Shown in pieces: positions 1-12,053 of a stretch of DNA of 64,000 bases. The DNA comes from Hexactinellida sp. DTS-2022 (lineage: Eukaryota > Porifera > Hexactinellida): positions 9,796,001 to 9,860,000 of the forward strand of contig JAPNXP010000002.1 in the NCBI GenBank assembly GCA_028753945.1. The letters are read 5' to 3'. The position numbers and the translations under genes are program-made. The notes under the pieces were generated by a model. It saw only the letters and a list, made by a program, of their open reading frames with translations. It did no database searches and was not told the DNA's origin. How positions within the stretch are numbered: position 1 is the stretch's first letter; each line of letters begins with the position of its first letter.

Positions 1-1209
1 CCTGCCTCGTGTCCCGCCACGACGAGGATCGTTCAGGATGCCGGAAGATGTTGGTGCCAGGGTTTCGGGGTTAGGGAAGGGGCAGGAAAATGACCGTAGG
101 GCCTGAAGTGGAGGCATGCCCATTCTTCCCTGGAGTTTATATCGATTCCGAAATGGACGACTGCGTTGGATGCTACTAATGGGCGTCGAATAGTGGAATC
201 GCCGTCGTTCCGGTAGATATTCCGCCCTTGTGTTTGCTTTTAAGCTGGCGAAGGTTGGTCGACGTGTAGAATATTTGATGGTAAGCGTGGGCACGGGTCG
301 ATAGGACTTAGGGGCTTTGCATGGTCCCGGGAAATAGCAAATTTCAACAAATGAGTATACAAGATATTCGGCGTCTTGGCCCCTGGCAACCAAGGCAGGC
401 AGGTAGACGCGGAGGAGAAGCTCAAACGCATCGGCTGGATAGGTCGAAATTCGTGCAATTCTGTGTGCAGAACCAGGCACGTCGCCAGGATTTTTCATCT
501 AGGGGGGGCGGCAAAATTACCAGGGGGGGCATGCCCCCCCTCCCCCCCCCCCTCACAAAATTCGTATCAACGAGAGTCGATTATAATATGAAATTATCAA
601 GTTTCTATCTTATATATTAAATCTAAATGGTTTGTTTTTTTGTTTGTTGTTTGTTTGTTCGGAATTGATTGAGAAACTGGGTAAGAGCTACAGATTTGTA
701 ATTTGGCAGGGAGGTGGGTAACTACGTATCTAGAAACAAGTTCTAATATCTACGAAAAATATTCACATCTTCAATCTCAAAAGGTAACAAAACCTTTAGC
801 CAATTAAATTCGAGCGTGGCACAGTATGGATTAGCAGCTAGCATTCAATTAGTATAAATTGATTTAGTGTCTCTAACATTTGTTAAGCGTGCATTATAGA
901 ATGCCAATCTGAAACTGCAATTTAATTGGGCGAGAGAAAAATAATAAATCCAATCATTTATTTGTAATTTACATATTTTAAAGGGTCGTGGCCGCTTACT
1001 TCCAACGACTATATATGGAGTAATTAAGTAAGCTGATTCCAAATATGATGTTGTTAACAACCCATGTGTATATATTTGTTGTTTAGATCTAGACGTTATA
1101 AGGAATTTACAAACGTTACTTCTGTTATTTGTTGGTTGGGATATATGAGGCACCAGAAGGGTGCTTTCTGCAGCCGCGCAGCGAAAGCAAGCGAAGCGGG
1201 CTTGTATAC

Positions 1210-1240
<31 letters not shown>

Positions 1241-3000
1241 ACCTACAACGTTATTTGGCAATAATTTAGCAGGGGGGTATGTCCCGGGGCACGAAATTTT
1301 ACCAGGGGGGGCATTGCCCCGGGGCGAGGATTTCTACCAGGGGGGGCATTGCCCCCCTATGCCCCCCCCGTGGCGACGTCCCTGTGCAGAACCCATGAAG
1401 GCATGTTTGATTAATTTTTCGGAAAAATGTAGTGTACGCGTGTCGAACGGTTGAGGGGGCCGGTCTGCCTGCACGCGGGGTATTCTGGCCCTGCGGGCAA
1501 TCAGCCAATCGGTGTCCTGAGTGATATTATCGGCTGTTTTCGTGATTTCATAGATGCCGCGCAGCTCGCTCAGCTCACCATCGAGGGGAAATGTGGCGGC
1601 AATATCATCGAAGTAGATGGTGAATATACGGCCTGGAGGTGGTAAAAATTTAGGACAAGATGGCAGGTTACGATCCGTGCCAGTTCCGCGGCAAGTGGAA
1701 GGCCCATCGGGATGCCTACTGCTCCGAGGTAATAAATAAATTTTCCGTCGGTGGCGTAATTAAAACGGAGTAGGCCGCAGATTATTTGATAGGACTTCTT
1801 GTCGCTATGGAAATAATAGAGATAGGCCGCTAGGATGGCCTTGTGTGGTGTAGATGGGTAAAATTTACCAAGTCCCCAGTGTAGATAGTTTGTGGCGGGC
1901 GTATTGTTCTAGCCGGGCCTGTGTGTCGAACACGTCTCGTGTAAGATACTGATTGTCTGCCAGTATTGGTGTAATTTGTCGGCGAAGATATTTAGAGCAG
2001 AGGGCCGTCATAGTATTAGAGTGATTGATGATTGGCCGCAAAAGGGTGGCCATGTGCTCTGGGGTATCATTTAAAAAAAAATGTGTTCGCTGCGGGTGTC
2101 GTGGAGGAGATCTTTAAACTGGACTTTATGAGCTTTTATATGGAAATAGAGCTTTGGGACTCTATCGTCACAGCTGCCCACTGGAATATCTGAATCTTTT
2201 TTGAGGAGGGAGCATTTGAGGGCGTTGAGACTAGCCAGGTATATCTGTGCGGAGCAGGGTGTGGCTTCGTGTGCCTCCATGTACAGTCTGTACAGCTGCT
2301 GAAGGAGTTCTTTTGGGAGCAGACACATGCCGGAGCCTTTATCTATCACCACCAATGCCAAATTTGCGAGGCGCATCCTTTCAGATAATTGTTTGATGAG
2401 CCGCTTATGCTCATGCTGCATCGCAAGGTTTTTAGTAGGAAGGTCGATCTTTTCGGTAGGCGTAGGCAACAGATTGCTTAATTCTAAAATTTGATTCCAA
2501 TCCGTGAGGAAGGGTGTCGCAGAATGATAGTCCGAGTCACTCTGGAAATGCATCCCAAACGATATCAGCTCCTGGAGGATTTGCGCCGTGTCCAGGAGCC
2601 ACGTTTGGCTTCCGATGCTATAAGCACGCGGGGTTGAATGTCGTCGTTCCGCATCGATTTGTCTCCTGCGTGTGAAAGAGCTGGTGGTTTTGAAGGAAGG
2701 AGTATGCATCCCGTGACTTATTGGGTGCCGGGGGCGCCGCCGTCGCTGAGAAAGCTGTTTCCTGCTAACGTCTATTCTTTCGGTTAGTGGCTCTTCGACG
2801 GTGTAGGGAGAATCTTCGTATAACACGTAGACAGGCGCCAACAGGTGCTGCCACGTGGCGGGTAAAGGATGCGGCGTAGATATTTGTCTGTGTGCTGGTT
2901 TGGGCGCGCGGGATTCCATCTCAAGCTGTTGGCTTGCTCTGTCTTCGAGTTGTTTTTGCTCAATATGGATCCTTGATCGGTCGATACTACTGAGACCCAA
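1..3000 (-). pseudogene. Penelope-like element reverse transcriptase, copy A (decayed, split by a hAT insertion)
   Basis: The minus-strand reading gives pieces of a PLE-type RT in order. At 3000-2071 there is an N-terminal region with WLLDTAQILQELISFG, then the PLE-type DKGSGMCLLPK motif and a KLYFHIKAHK block. A slip in a T-run near 2070-2080 moves the frame to LLRPIINHS (about 2053-1865). RT motifs follow in further frames: KFYPSTPH, then GIPMGLPLAAELARIV near 1700, then IYFDDIAATFPL near 1620. The protein is cut at about 1390 by the hAT element at 474-1384 and resumes below 473 (GSAHRIARISTYPADAF). It runs off the window at base 1, so the C-terminal nuclease region is not visible. It aligns throughout with copy B at 44882-46540. 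At least three frameshifts make it non-functional. The PLE assignment rests on the DKG block and the RT motif spacing. Confidence 0.75.
474..1384. mobile_element. non-autonomous hAT element in PLE copy A
   Basis: The ends are inverted: CAGGCACGTCGCCA on the left and the complement of CAGGGACGTCGCCA on the right. The element is flanked by a perfect 8-bp duplication TGCAGAAC (466-473 and 1385-1392). The 8-bp duplication and CAG start are hAT hallmarks. It carries no transposase. Inside are G/C-run motifs at both ends (about 505-555 and 1268-1370) able to fold as GGGGGGGCAT/ATGCCCCCCC, and an AAT microsatellite at about 1211-1240. It splits the RT gene of copy A, so it is younger than that copy. 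Confidence 0.85.
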
Positions 3001-3698
3001 GGCACACTGGTCACATCTGTGCTCGTCGAATAGGTCAAGAGGCAGGGTTAAGCAGTACTACACATTACAATTTCACATTATAGTTTACCTACACTAGGAG
3101 TCACAAATCTATGATATTCACGTAATTTTTTTTGAAAAACTCCCACGATTACCTCAGCACGAGTCTCTAGCGTGAGTGGGGGACGCTTAGCGGCCATTAC
3201 AAAGAATAAAAAGCTGCTCAAAAGTAAAAAGCATGTTACTCAAGAGAAATAATCTTCGGTGGAGTGAGCGATAAGTGAATGGCGCCCCGATACCCGGGGT
3301 TATTTTTAATGAATAAAAAACAATTTTAACCGACTGCCCCGCATAGAGGGGTGTCCCGATACGCGAGTGCCCCTAACGCGGTGTTCCAATGTAATAACAA
3401 TCACTACAAATTTAGGTCTCTGTATATAATTATACTTTTTATATTTAGTTTGTCAGTAAATAAATACCATTGTTCTATTTTGTAATATTGACATTCAACC
3501 AAATTCACTATTATTTTGAAAAAACTACTCTAAATAATTGATCCCCTTTGAACCTAGTTCTAAAAAATCTTTCATTCATGCATATCAAATTGAATAACTT
3601 CAAGTGAATTCCCAATTGGATTGCATTGATTATTGCATGTTACTTTCAATTTGTGTGATTCATTGATCCATAGATTCCATACAATATAACGCGAAATA
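3001..3698. other. non-coding, no assignable feature
   Basis: This stretch lies upstream of PLE copy A and may include its leader. Short GC-rich patches at 3280-3400 stand out from the AT-rich surroundings. No ORF, tRNA or clear terminal repeat was found. Confidence 0.4.
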
Positions 3699-3835
3699 TG
3701 AGGCCAACTCTATAAGGCCAATCCACTCTAATAGGCCAAATCTACATAATAAGGCCAACTACTCTAAAGGGCAACTACTCTAAAGGGCCAACTACTCTCA
3801 AAGGCCAACTACTCTAAAAGGCCAACTGCGCCACT
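3699..3835. repeat. short minisatellite, AGGCCAACTACTCTAAA-type unit
   Basis: About seven imperfect tandem units of 17-19 bp with the core GGCCAACTACTCTAAA run across this stretch. The 5' units are more diverged and the last four nearly identical, as expected for slippage growth at one end. Confidence 0.8.
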
Positions 3836-4485
3836 ACAAGAAGTAATTTCTTACTCCCGCCACGCTCTTTCCCTCGATCTCCAAAATTGCTCCCGCTCCT
3901 CAATCTCTGCTCTATATGCAGCCGCTCTTCTATCCACCTCAGTACCCACTCCTGCTCTCGTAGCCGGCAATCTTCGGCCTCCCATCGACTAAGGGAACGG
4001 ACTCTTGCTTCCCATATTCTGGCGGCGTTCTCCGCCCTCTCCCCTCTTATCTGATAGCTGCGCTCCCAGCGCCAGCTTTCGTCTAGACGCCGCTCAGTCT
4101 CCTGAAGGCGTCTATTCACTTCCACTTCCCTCATTCTGGAAACACGCAGTTCTTCACTTGTCGCCAGCACCTCCTCTCGAGTTACTCGCACCTCCTCTTC
4201 TAAATGGAAGATGCGTCCTCGAAGCCTCGCGGTTACCTCGTCCTGGGCGTCCCTCCCCCTCCTCATCTCCTCTTCCTGAGCGTCCATTCGCCGCCTCATC
4301 TCCTCCATCGCCAGAAAAATTTCACTATTATTCATTGCTAATAAGTAAATGTAGAAAGCAAAATTATTATCACTAATATTACACTTCCCTGCGTCAAATT
4401 TGCTGATTACAATCTTGTGGTCATTTTTAGATGATCGGAGTGTGTCGATTCCAAATTTATCATCAGAATTGCTGTAGTACGTCAT
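3814..4485 (-). CDS. hypothetical coiled-coil ORF (223 aa)
   Basis: This is an open minus-strand frame. From about residue 50 (the Met of MNNSEIFLAMEEMRRRMD) it is strongly charged and rich in E, R and L in heptad-like spacing, consistent with a long coiled coil of roughly 130 residues. There is no enzyme motif. Its 3' end overlaps the minisatellite, so the last residues are probably not genuine. The first 50 residues, upstream of the internal Met, look like translated AT-rich non-coding DNA, so the internal start is more plausible. It could be an exon of an unseen transposon gene; a similar short E/R/W-rich ORF lies at 11268-11561 inside the Ginger element. The function is unknown. Confidence 0.3.
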   Translation of the reverse strand: MTYYSNSDDKFGIDTLRSSKNDHKIVISKFDAGKCNISDNNFAFYIYLLAMNNSEIFLAMEEMRRRMDAQEEEMRRGRDAQDEVTARLRGRIFHLEEEVRVTREEVLATSEELRVSRMREVEVNRRLQETERRLDESWRWERSYQIRGERAENAARIWEARVRSLSRWEAEDCRLREQEWVLRWIEERLHIEQRLRSGSNFGDRGKERGGSKKLLLVVAQLAF

Positions 4486-4591
4486 GTTTCATCACAAATG
4501 ATTGACTAATTATATTCGATAATTAACGAATATTATATTTTTTTCATTTAATATTACCTTTGCCTATAGAAGTAAACATATTCGAAGAGTA

Positions 4592-4773
4592 CTTTCGACT
4601 CCGCTTAATAGAGCCACCTCGGCCTCAGGTTGTTTTGACCAGATTATACGGAGAACCCGATTACCGATAATATTGTAAGCCAAACTGTAATTCTGTCTTA
4701 AATCCGGTGAAACTTTGGCCCCATTATGCGGAGAAACCGATTAATCGGTGGCTCTATTGAGCGGAGTTGACTG
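4592..4773. mobile_element. pogo/Tc1-like MITE
   Basis: Inverted ends pair GACTCCGCTTAATAGAGCC on the left with GGCTCTATTGAGCGGAGTTG on the right. The right end finishes ...TTGACTG followed by TA, the target of Tc1/mariner/pogo elements. The left terminal bases have drifted. There is no coding capacity. Confidence 0.7.
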
Positions 4774-4890
4774 TATGTGTATTTCGAATTAGGCCAAATA
4801 TCTCCAATCCATTCAACCAATGTTGGTGGATTAATTCATAATTTATGTTATCTTGTTCTTTTTTGTATTTTATTAGTACTATATTAGAAT

Positions 4891-5491
4891 ATGGCCTATC
4901 GGAGAAGGTGTAGAAATGATCCAGACGTATTTTGTTATATTTGTGGTAGTTTTATGACTTCCAAACAATCCACGTCTATAACATACTTTGTTAAAAAAGC
5001 ATATTTCGGATATTTTGGTATGCGATTAGGTGATCAGGACAAAACATGGGCTCCACATACAGTCTGCCAATCTTGTGTAGAAAATCTGAGACAATGGACT
5101 AAAGGAATCAGAAAGAGTCTAAGTTTTGGCATTCCAATGGTATGGAGAGAGCCTCAAAATCACATTAACGACTGTTACTTTTGTATGACAAATATTTCTG
5201 GTTTCAATGCAAAAACCAAGTCATTGATCATTTATCCAAATTTACCTTCGGCAATTCGACCTGTTCCTCATTCTGTTGAAGTACCTATCCCAGAATTCAG
5301 TAAATTGCATGTAATCTCAGAAATTGATGACTGTGAAATAACAGATTCATCAAGTGGAGAAAATGACTATTTTATTCCTGTCACATCATCTCGTTCTAAG
5401 TCTCCCCAATTATTTAATCAGTTTGAATTAAATGATCTCGTACGTGATTTAGATTTACCAAAATAAGCTGCAGAACTTTTAGGTTCTAGAC
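4891..5491 (+). pseudogene. zinc-binding N-terminal fragment of a transposon-associated protein family (partial, interrupted)
   Basis: An ATG at 4891 opens 191 codons with cysteine pairs CYICGSF (about residue 15), CQSCVENL (about 60) and CYFCMTNISGFNAKT (about 95), followed by YPNLPSAIRPVPHS. I recognise this block from uncharacterised, widely repeated invertebrate proteins, usually read as transposon-associated; its biochemical role is not known to me. The frame meets TAA at 5464-5466 but the same frame continues AAELLGSRL afterwards, which fits one nonsense change (for example CAA to TAA). It is then cut at 5492 by a TTAA-bounded element. The remainder of the protein is not recognisable downstream. 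A codon-like AT-rich composition and no introns suggest a retro- or transposon copy. Confidence 0.55.
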
Positions 5492-6392
5492 TTAAGGCTC
5501 GAGTAAAACCTTCACTAATAAAGTCCCCTTCAAATCCAAACTTATATCGGTTTTAGCATTATCTATGCTGAAAACAAATCCGCGATTAAAATTGAATTCG
5601 AATTCTATTCGCTCGAGTGATTGAATTTAGTTCCATATTACGTAATATTAAATTCCTATACCTGACTGAAAATATTCGCGCCGATGTAAGTGAAAAACCA
5701 AAAAAGTTTATGTGTTGATTATGCATTGTATATTCAATACATATAGTTTGCTAAAATCGTATGGAAGCTTTTGTCATTTTATTAGCTTACTAAGATTTTA
5801 TAGTGATTCAAATTCAAAACAAGTTATTTTGGTGATGGTTATTGCATTTTTCCGATTCAAAGAATTACAAGAATTTGTAAATGTATCAGAAACGTTAAAT
5901 TCTAGTACAAGTTAGGTAGCACTATAACTACAATAATAATCTGCAAAGAAATCTTCAAAATCATTAAAGAATTTTTCCCTCCATCCGCGCGAGTTGCCCT
6001 GGGTTGGTACTTTCTTCAAGAATATCTGTTTATTTATAATATAATATAGTTTTCCTATATATATACACTTCATTCAGTAGGAATCTTATATAATGGTTAT
6101 ATAACAATGTTAACTAAGTATTATGCAATTGTTTAATCTTAAGTTATGTAGTGTTAATTAAGCAATAAAAATTAGATAATTCCGCTATAATTTGTGACGA
6201 AATCCCCACCAAATTTTGTATTACGTCAGTGGCGCAAAGTGGCGCAAGTTGGTATATTTCCTAAAGTATTTGGAATTTAGGGATGAAAATTCCTGTGAAT
6301 ATACTCCATCTATAGAGCATGCGGAATATGCAATAATATACATTTAATCAATTTTCTGGGCCTCCGTCCTGAAGGTGTGGGTCGAGCCTTAA
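5492..6392. mobile_element. TTAA-bounded non-autonomous element I (GGCTCGA ends)
   Basis: The element is bounded by TTAA at 5492-5495 and 6389-6392. The left end reads GGCTCGAGTAAAACCTTC and the right end is the complement of GGCTCGACCCACACCTTC. About 430 bp of its left side and its right end match the neighbouring larger element at 6389-19260 (for example TTCAAATCCAAAC, and ATTCGCTCGAGTGATTG). It is therefore a deletion derivative that would depend on that family's transposase. No ORF of note. Confidence 0.8.
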
Positions 6393-6422
6393 GGCTCGAC
6401 CCACACCTTCACTAATAACGTC

Positions 6423-6780
6423 TAGGGTTGCCAGACGTCCGAGTTTGACCCGGACAGTCCGGGTTTAGAGCCATTTGTCCGGGGTCCGGGTTTGGAACTA
6501 TTTTGTCCGGGTTTGGAGAAGTTAGCACTATTATGAAGCAATATGCACAATAATTCATATTTTCCTAATGTTATAGGTTATCATTCCTTAGTTACTAGTT
6601 AATATTATGTTATGTTATGTTTCAGAATTAAATAACACAATGTATAGTAGTTAGCATTTTGATACATTGTTAACAATATGCCTTAGATGTACGGTAGATA
6701 TGTTAGTAACAACAAATATGGTTTATAGTGTAGAGAAATTTTTTGTCCGGGTCTGGCCTTATGAAAATCTGGCAACCCTA
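6423..6780. mobile_element. hAT-type MITE
   Basis: Terminal inverted repeats TAGGGTTGCCAGA / TCTGGCAACCCTA and a perfect 8-bp duplication ATAACGTC (6415-6422 and 6781-6788). Inside are several copies of GTCCGGGTTTGGA-like sequence. Element I lacks this insertion at the equivalent point, which confirms the boundaries. Confidence 0.85.
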
Positions 6781-7869
6781 ATAACGTCCCCTTCAAATCC
6801 AAACATATATCAGTTTTAGCCATATCTATAAGCTACATAAATCCGCAATCAAAATTGAATTCGAATAATATTCGCTCGAGTGATTGATTATAGTTCCATA
6901 TTGCGTAATATTAAATTCCTATACCCGACTGAATTTACGGTAGGCATTTTTTCAAACTAACCACACTAGTTCAAGTGCTGATTAAGCTTTATTTATTCTA
7001 TACATATACTAGTGTAACACCTTCACCTTTAATATTCAGCAATTTCATGCTTACGAGAAAATTTGTAGTCAGTAAAGTGAAACCAAGGCAATTATTCATG
7101 ATTATTTTGCATTTTTTTGATTCAAATACTTATAACACATCAATAGAAGTATTTGAAGCGTTGTTTTTAGGTGAAGGTTATGTAACAGTACTATCTAAAT
7201 AATGCAGAATTTTCAAATCATCAAATACTAGCAAACTTTTTTTGGAATGCGTGTACATGTTGGCACGTCTAGACTGTCAAAACAAAATAATTTGAAAAAT
7301 ATAAAAATAAAAATTTTTAAAATAATTGTTTTGATGTTTAAATCAATTCTAACGTTTTCTAGAGGGTGTATTCAATTATTTAAAAGCAATATTATAAAAT
7401 TTTCTAGGTTTCGACTCTCCATAAGTCTCATCAGTAGTTCAGATTAGAACTATACCTAGAGAAAGACAAGACATACGTACACAAATACAAACACGAAAAA
7501 TGTAGTTACTAACATTTATAATAATTTAATGAATATAAATACAACAATCTAATGAATAATAGGATAAATGAAATAGATAAATATCTATAGAAAATAGCAT
7601 GAATATATATAAGAATAAATAAATTGATAAAAATAAACTGATAAGTGAAAGGGAGGAAATGATTGACAATACGGAGAAGTTTATATTATTTAGGAACTAA
7701 TTAGACTATACTAATGAAGAAACACTGAATAATACATTCTAAGGTTTATATAAGTATTTTTTTTTATGAATTTCAATTTTTAGTTATTTTTTGTGTGTGT
7801 TTTTGTTTTATAATAATTTTTTTGTTTTTTTTTGTTACAATACTACACTAAACATATACATATACTGAA

Positions 7870-10434
7870 CTAACACTTACCACATCTCCAGTCACCTGCT
7901 GGCAGATCTTCCTTTTCCATTCCCAGGCACAGGAGGTGATACCACTTCGCACAGTCTTCGCATTGTACCCATAGTAAATCTTCGGGTGGCAAAGGTATAC
8001 CGAGTCCGATACCTACAAGACCTTCATCCTCGGTATAACCACAGATCTCACAGATGTCAGATTCTTCTTCAGCTAATGTTGTTATTGGAGATTGACGGTC
8101 TTCTTCATTACTGTCTGTGTTTACATCAGTATGGGGTGCTGTGCTTGATGTCGGGGCAGGTGTTACATCTTCAGCTTCGGTCTCTAAATCAGGTTGTGCT
8201 GATGTGTACTTCCCGGAGTCATAGCCTAACCCATGTCATCTAATCTGGCTCTTCACTTTCTTTCCCCTTCGCTGCTTTTTGGCAAACTTTCGCTGTTGAC
8301 TAAGGAGGATATTTGCACTACGAACTATTCTCTCCTTATCAAGATTGCTAAAGGTCTCCGACAAATAGTCCCCAGGTGTTATTCCGCATGTCTCGAATAC
8401 TCTCTTGATTCCTTGATATCCCTCGTTGAATAGTATGACAGAGAGTGCAGCTCCCAATCTCATCAGTTCATTGCCATTGTTTTCTTTCTTGGGTACAATG
8501 TCAAAGAGCACGCTGTGAATTGCTTCATTGTTATTGGAAGTCAGGGAAGATTTTATTTTGTCTATGAACTCCGGTGTGGTCAGCTTGAATTCTTCATAGA
8601 GTTCCAACACAATGTTTACAGCCTCCTCAGATAGATAATTAGGATGGTGGGGAGGAGGCTTCTTGTCAAATATTGCCGATTGGTACTGGCACCAGCTGTC
8701 TTGTTCAAAGGGGCAGTATCGGTGGTATTCTACTGCGTTGATGTCGTTAGCCCCTAGGTGGTAAGGTATAGCTTTCACTGCCTTTATTATGGCGTCGGTG
8801 TCTCCCTTGTTCCGTTGTACAGCAAGACGATAATAGCTTGCTATCTGTCCGCACATCGCTTCAGAAAGATGTTTGATTTCAACGGGTGTCTCAGAACTCT
8901 TCCAACTTTCCCTGCTCTTTGAAACTCTTCGTAGACTTCCCTGCTAATCCTTTGATAGTAATTTCTCAGCCTCTTTCTTACTCTTGCCTTTCTTTATCAG
9001 CTCTTTAGTATAGACTTTCTTTGAAGTTCTCGCATCTTTCAGCACCACTTCTTGTTTCTTACACAGGTTGGTCTTCATCCTCTTTAGGACATGACTAAGA
9101 CACTCCAGTCTCCCGATCTCCAAGTCAAATCCCAAGCTGTTATAAATATCTGCATCCTTCAGTGCTGCATCTGTCTTATTGTCCCCGTCAGAAACTACCC
9201 CACTGAATATTATTCCTCGGTCATATGCCTGTTGTACTACGAGAGGCGCTAAGAGTGATTCTAAGTGAACGGACGCGTACTCAGAATATTTGGCAGGACA
9301 AGTGATTTTGTGTTCAATATGCCAGTTGTGATGTTCTTCTTCTGTGATCTCGTTATCTCTCAATTTACTGGCATACATGTTGCACTGTCTGCAGGTGTTG
9401 CACGCTACATCATAAGCTACTACCTTCGCGGTGTCTACTGAAATAGCTGCAGCGAAGCAGTACGGGCTGTAACCTCCTCCGCCTTTCTTCGACCTGATCT
9501 GGTAGGCGCCGTCATAGGAGACCACACTGTGCACACAGTTGGTTAGGGGATTGATGCCAAGGATTGTTTCTAACCCGATCTTCGCTTGCATCATGGTATT
9601 GTTGGCAACATACTCGCTAGCAATTAGCAGATCTTTCTGTATTCTTTGGAAGGAGGGACCTGTTGGTGGCGGTGGCAAGTTCATGCAGGCGTGGTACAAA
9701 CGGAGGTTGGGTTCTCCAATTCCACAAAGTCGACCTCCCAAGACACTGCTGTACATAATATCATTGCATCTGGATATCTTCTTCTCTCCGAGCTCAATAC
9801 TTGACCTGAAGTAGCCGCTCACGCTCCAAAATGTTCGGGTGGTAAGACACTGTTTACAGCGGAACATGAGCTGCGTGGCACAGGACAGGTGGTATGGTTT
9901 CTGATACAACTCTAATGTACCAAGTTGACAATTCCTGCACACAGCTACTTCACCTAGAATTGAAACAAAAGACTCGACATTTAGAATAACATTACCTGTC
10001 ACTGGAAGAACATCTACTTCCTCAACTTTTCCTTCAGAACTCCGGACCCTGATATTTTGAATCGCAGGTAGAAATGAGTGATCCGGGAAGTCCAACTTTC
10101 GCGATGCTGCGGTGTCTTTAGAGCTATGCGGAACGTGTATTGTTTCGGGCGTTGTTGTTCCGACTCTCAACTTCTTCGCAGAGAGCCCTTTCTTCATTGA
10201 GAATTGATTTCCGTAGAATCGGGATCTTTTCCTCCTCGGTTTATAATTTCGCAGCGACGGAGATTGTATTGGCGGCGGTGTCGCGAATGTGAAGTCCCCT
10301 AAGGATTGGCTGAGGGACGGTGTCATCGGAGACCCCACACTGGACAGGCTCATCTGTGAGCAGGTGGTTTCGGGTGGCGTGTCGTCGCTGTCACTACTGG
10401 AAGGCGGTCTATACAGAGTATCTCGACTGGCCAT
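7870..10434 (-). pseudogene. Mutator-like DDE transposase with C-terminal PHD finger, two in-frame stops
   Basis: One frame runs from ATG at 10434 to TAG at 7870-7872, about 854 codons, broken only by TAG at 8944-8946 and TGA at 8236-8238. Order: Ser/Pro-rich N-terminus with a basic patch (KPRRKRSR, about 65-73); paired cysteines CRNC and CKQC (about 165-195); then the Mutator-like transposase domain with VSYDGAYQ (D308), C-x-x-C and HNWHIEHKITC, SDGDNK (D416/D418) and ECLSHVLKRM. After the first stop it continues with SYYRLAVQRN, DSWCQYQ and LFNEGYQG. After the second comes an acidic linker and a complete PHD-type finger: CEIC, QCEDC, WYHLLC, DWRCGKC. Both stops are explicable as C-to-T changes. 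A Ginger transposon sits about 15 bp upstream of the ATG and would separate the gene from its promoter. Confidence 0.8.
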
Positions 10435-10449
10435 TCAATTGTATAGTTC

Positions 10450-10880
10450 TGTTGCATGATATTTTGAGACGCCTATGTGATACACTAAATACACCATGGA
10501 TGTGCTATGTGAAATTATACAGTGATATTTTGAGACACTATAAAAGGAAATTTTTCGCTTCTTTTTACTTTTTAATATGAATTTAATTCATGAATGATAC
10601 GCGCGAGATTCTGAGACATTGTATTAGCAAACCATGGATGTGCTATTAGAAATTATACAGTGATATTTTGAGACACTATAAAAGGAATTTTTGGCTTATT
10701 TTTACTTTTTATTATGAATTTAATTTAAGTTTGAGATGCGTGAGATTTTGAGACATTGTATTAGCAAACCATGGATGTGCTATTAGAATTTATACAGTGA
10801 TATTTTGATACGCTATAAAAGGAATTTTTGGCTTATTTTTTACTTTTTATTATGAATTTAAGACTAACAATTTTGAGACG
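10450..10880. repeat. left terminal region of Ginger: inverted repeat with subterminal tandem units
   Basis: Three tandem units of about 145 bp, each with CCATGGATGTGCTAT, then TATTTTGAGACACTATAAAAGG and an AT-rich tail with TTTTTACTTTTTATTATG. The right end (18465-18738) carries two inverted units. Each unit contains TATAAAAG. Confidence 0.85.
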
Positions 10881-12053
10881 ATAGTAAAACCAGAGACATA
10901 GATTTGCTATTATATTTTTTTTGAGACGCTGGTATATAACAATTTCTGAGTGATTACCTGTTTTGAACGTCTCAATATATTTTATTTTCTATCTGCAATA
11001 TATATCCCTTTTAAATTAACTTAAATTACTCATAATTATAGCAAGTTAAACCAGTAGCCCAATTTCCGATGTATATCTGATTTCACTAGTTTTCCTAATC
11101 CAATAATTTCTCAATTCTGTTATGGTTATAATACTACCAATTGCAGGGACACAACTTTAATTAATTCTAAATAAAAAGATACTAAATTAATTAATTAAAC
11201 AAATATCTATACTAAACAACTAATAATACATAAACTAAATAAAAAACGCAACAACTAATTAACTTAATTAATCTAAAATTCCCAATACCCTTCCCCTCCT
11301 CCGCCACACTCTCCGTTTCTCGGACTCCCTCCTCCTCCACCTCCTGCTCCTAAACCGTAGCATCCTCCTTAAAGTAAGGACTTCTCCTTCCCCACTCCAC
11401 ACCTCCACCTCCCACGTCCTCCTCTCCTCCTCCCACGTCCTCCTCTCCTCCTTCCACGTCCTCCTCTCCTCCTCCCACTTCCTCTTCTCCTCCTCCCATA
11501 CCTCCCTCTCCTCCTCCCACTTCCTCAAAACCCACTTCAATAACAATAAAATAAAAAACATTTTTTTAGCATGTATTAAATTAGGTAGGTTGTTTCCTAT
11601 TACTTATAGTTATTAATTTACTAGCCAACATAGGAAGTTATAATACACAGTGTCAATTACGTCAATTGCCAGCAGTTACTTGATTACGATTAACAAAATA
11701 ATTCATACAAAATATTTCTAACAAACTTTGTTGTTGCGAAATAAAACCATTTTAAAAAAAATGTTCAAACCTTTTTATTTCTCCTGAATTTCAATAATAT
11801 ATTCCTAAATTTCTGACGACTTATGGTTACTAGCCTACCAATATAATAGCTAAAAGAAATAATCACAACGATTAACTTATTTCTAAATGTATCATATTTA
11901 AACTAGGAGAATGTCTAGAAAGAGATATACATATATTTTTAACATAAATAAATCGTAAACTATTTTTTCAATCAGTTTTGAATGTATTAGCCAATTATTA
12001 TTTTTTGGGGCCTCCTCCTTTTCCCCACCCAGCCGCCCTATCCTCTCCATTCA
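10881..12053. other. non-coding interior of Ginger with pyrimidine-rich tract
   Basis: Downstream of the transposase gene (gene on minus strand). A 250-bp C/T-rich tract at 11280-11530 gives a minus-strand ORF (11268-11561) of repeated WEEERR-type residues, probably low-complexity sequence and not a gene. The rest is AT-rich with no recognisable feature. Confidence 0.4.

Noticed and set aside
9539..9814. Plus-strand ORF opposite the Mutator-like transposase
   Set aside because: Shadow of the conserved minus-strand frame.
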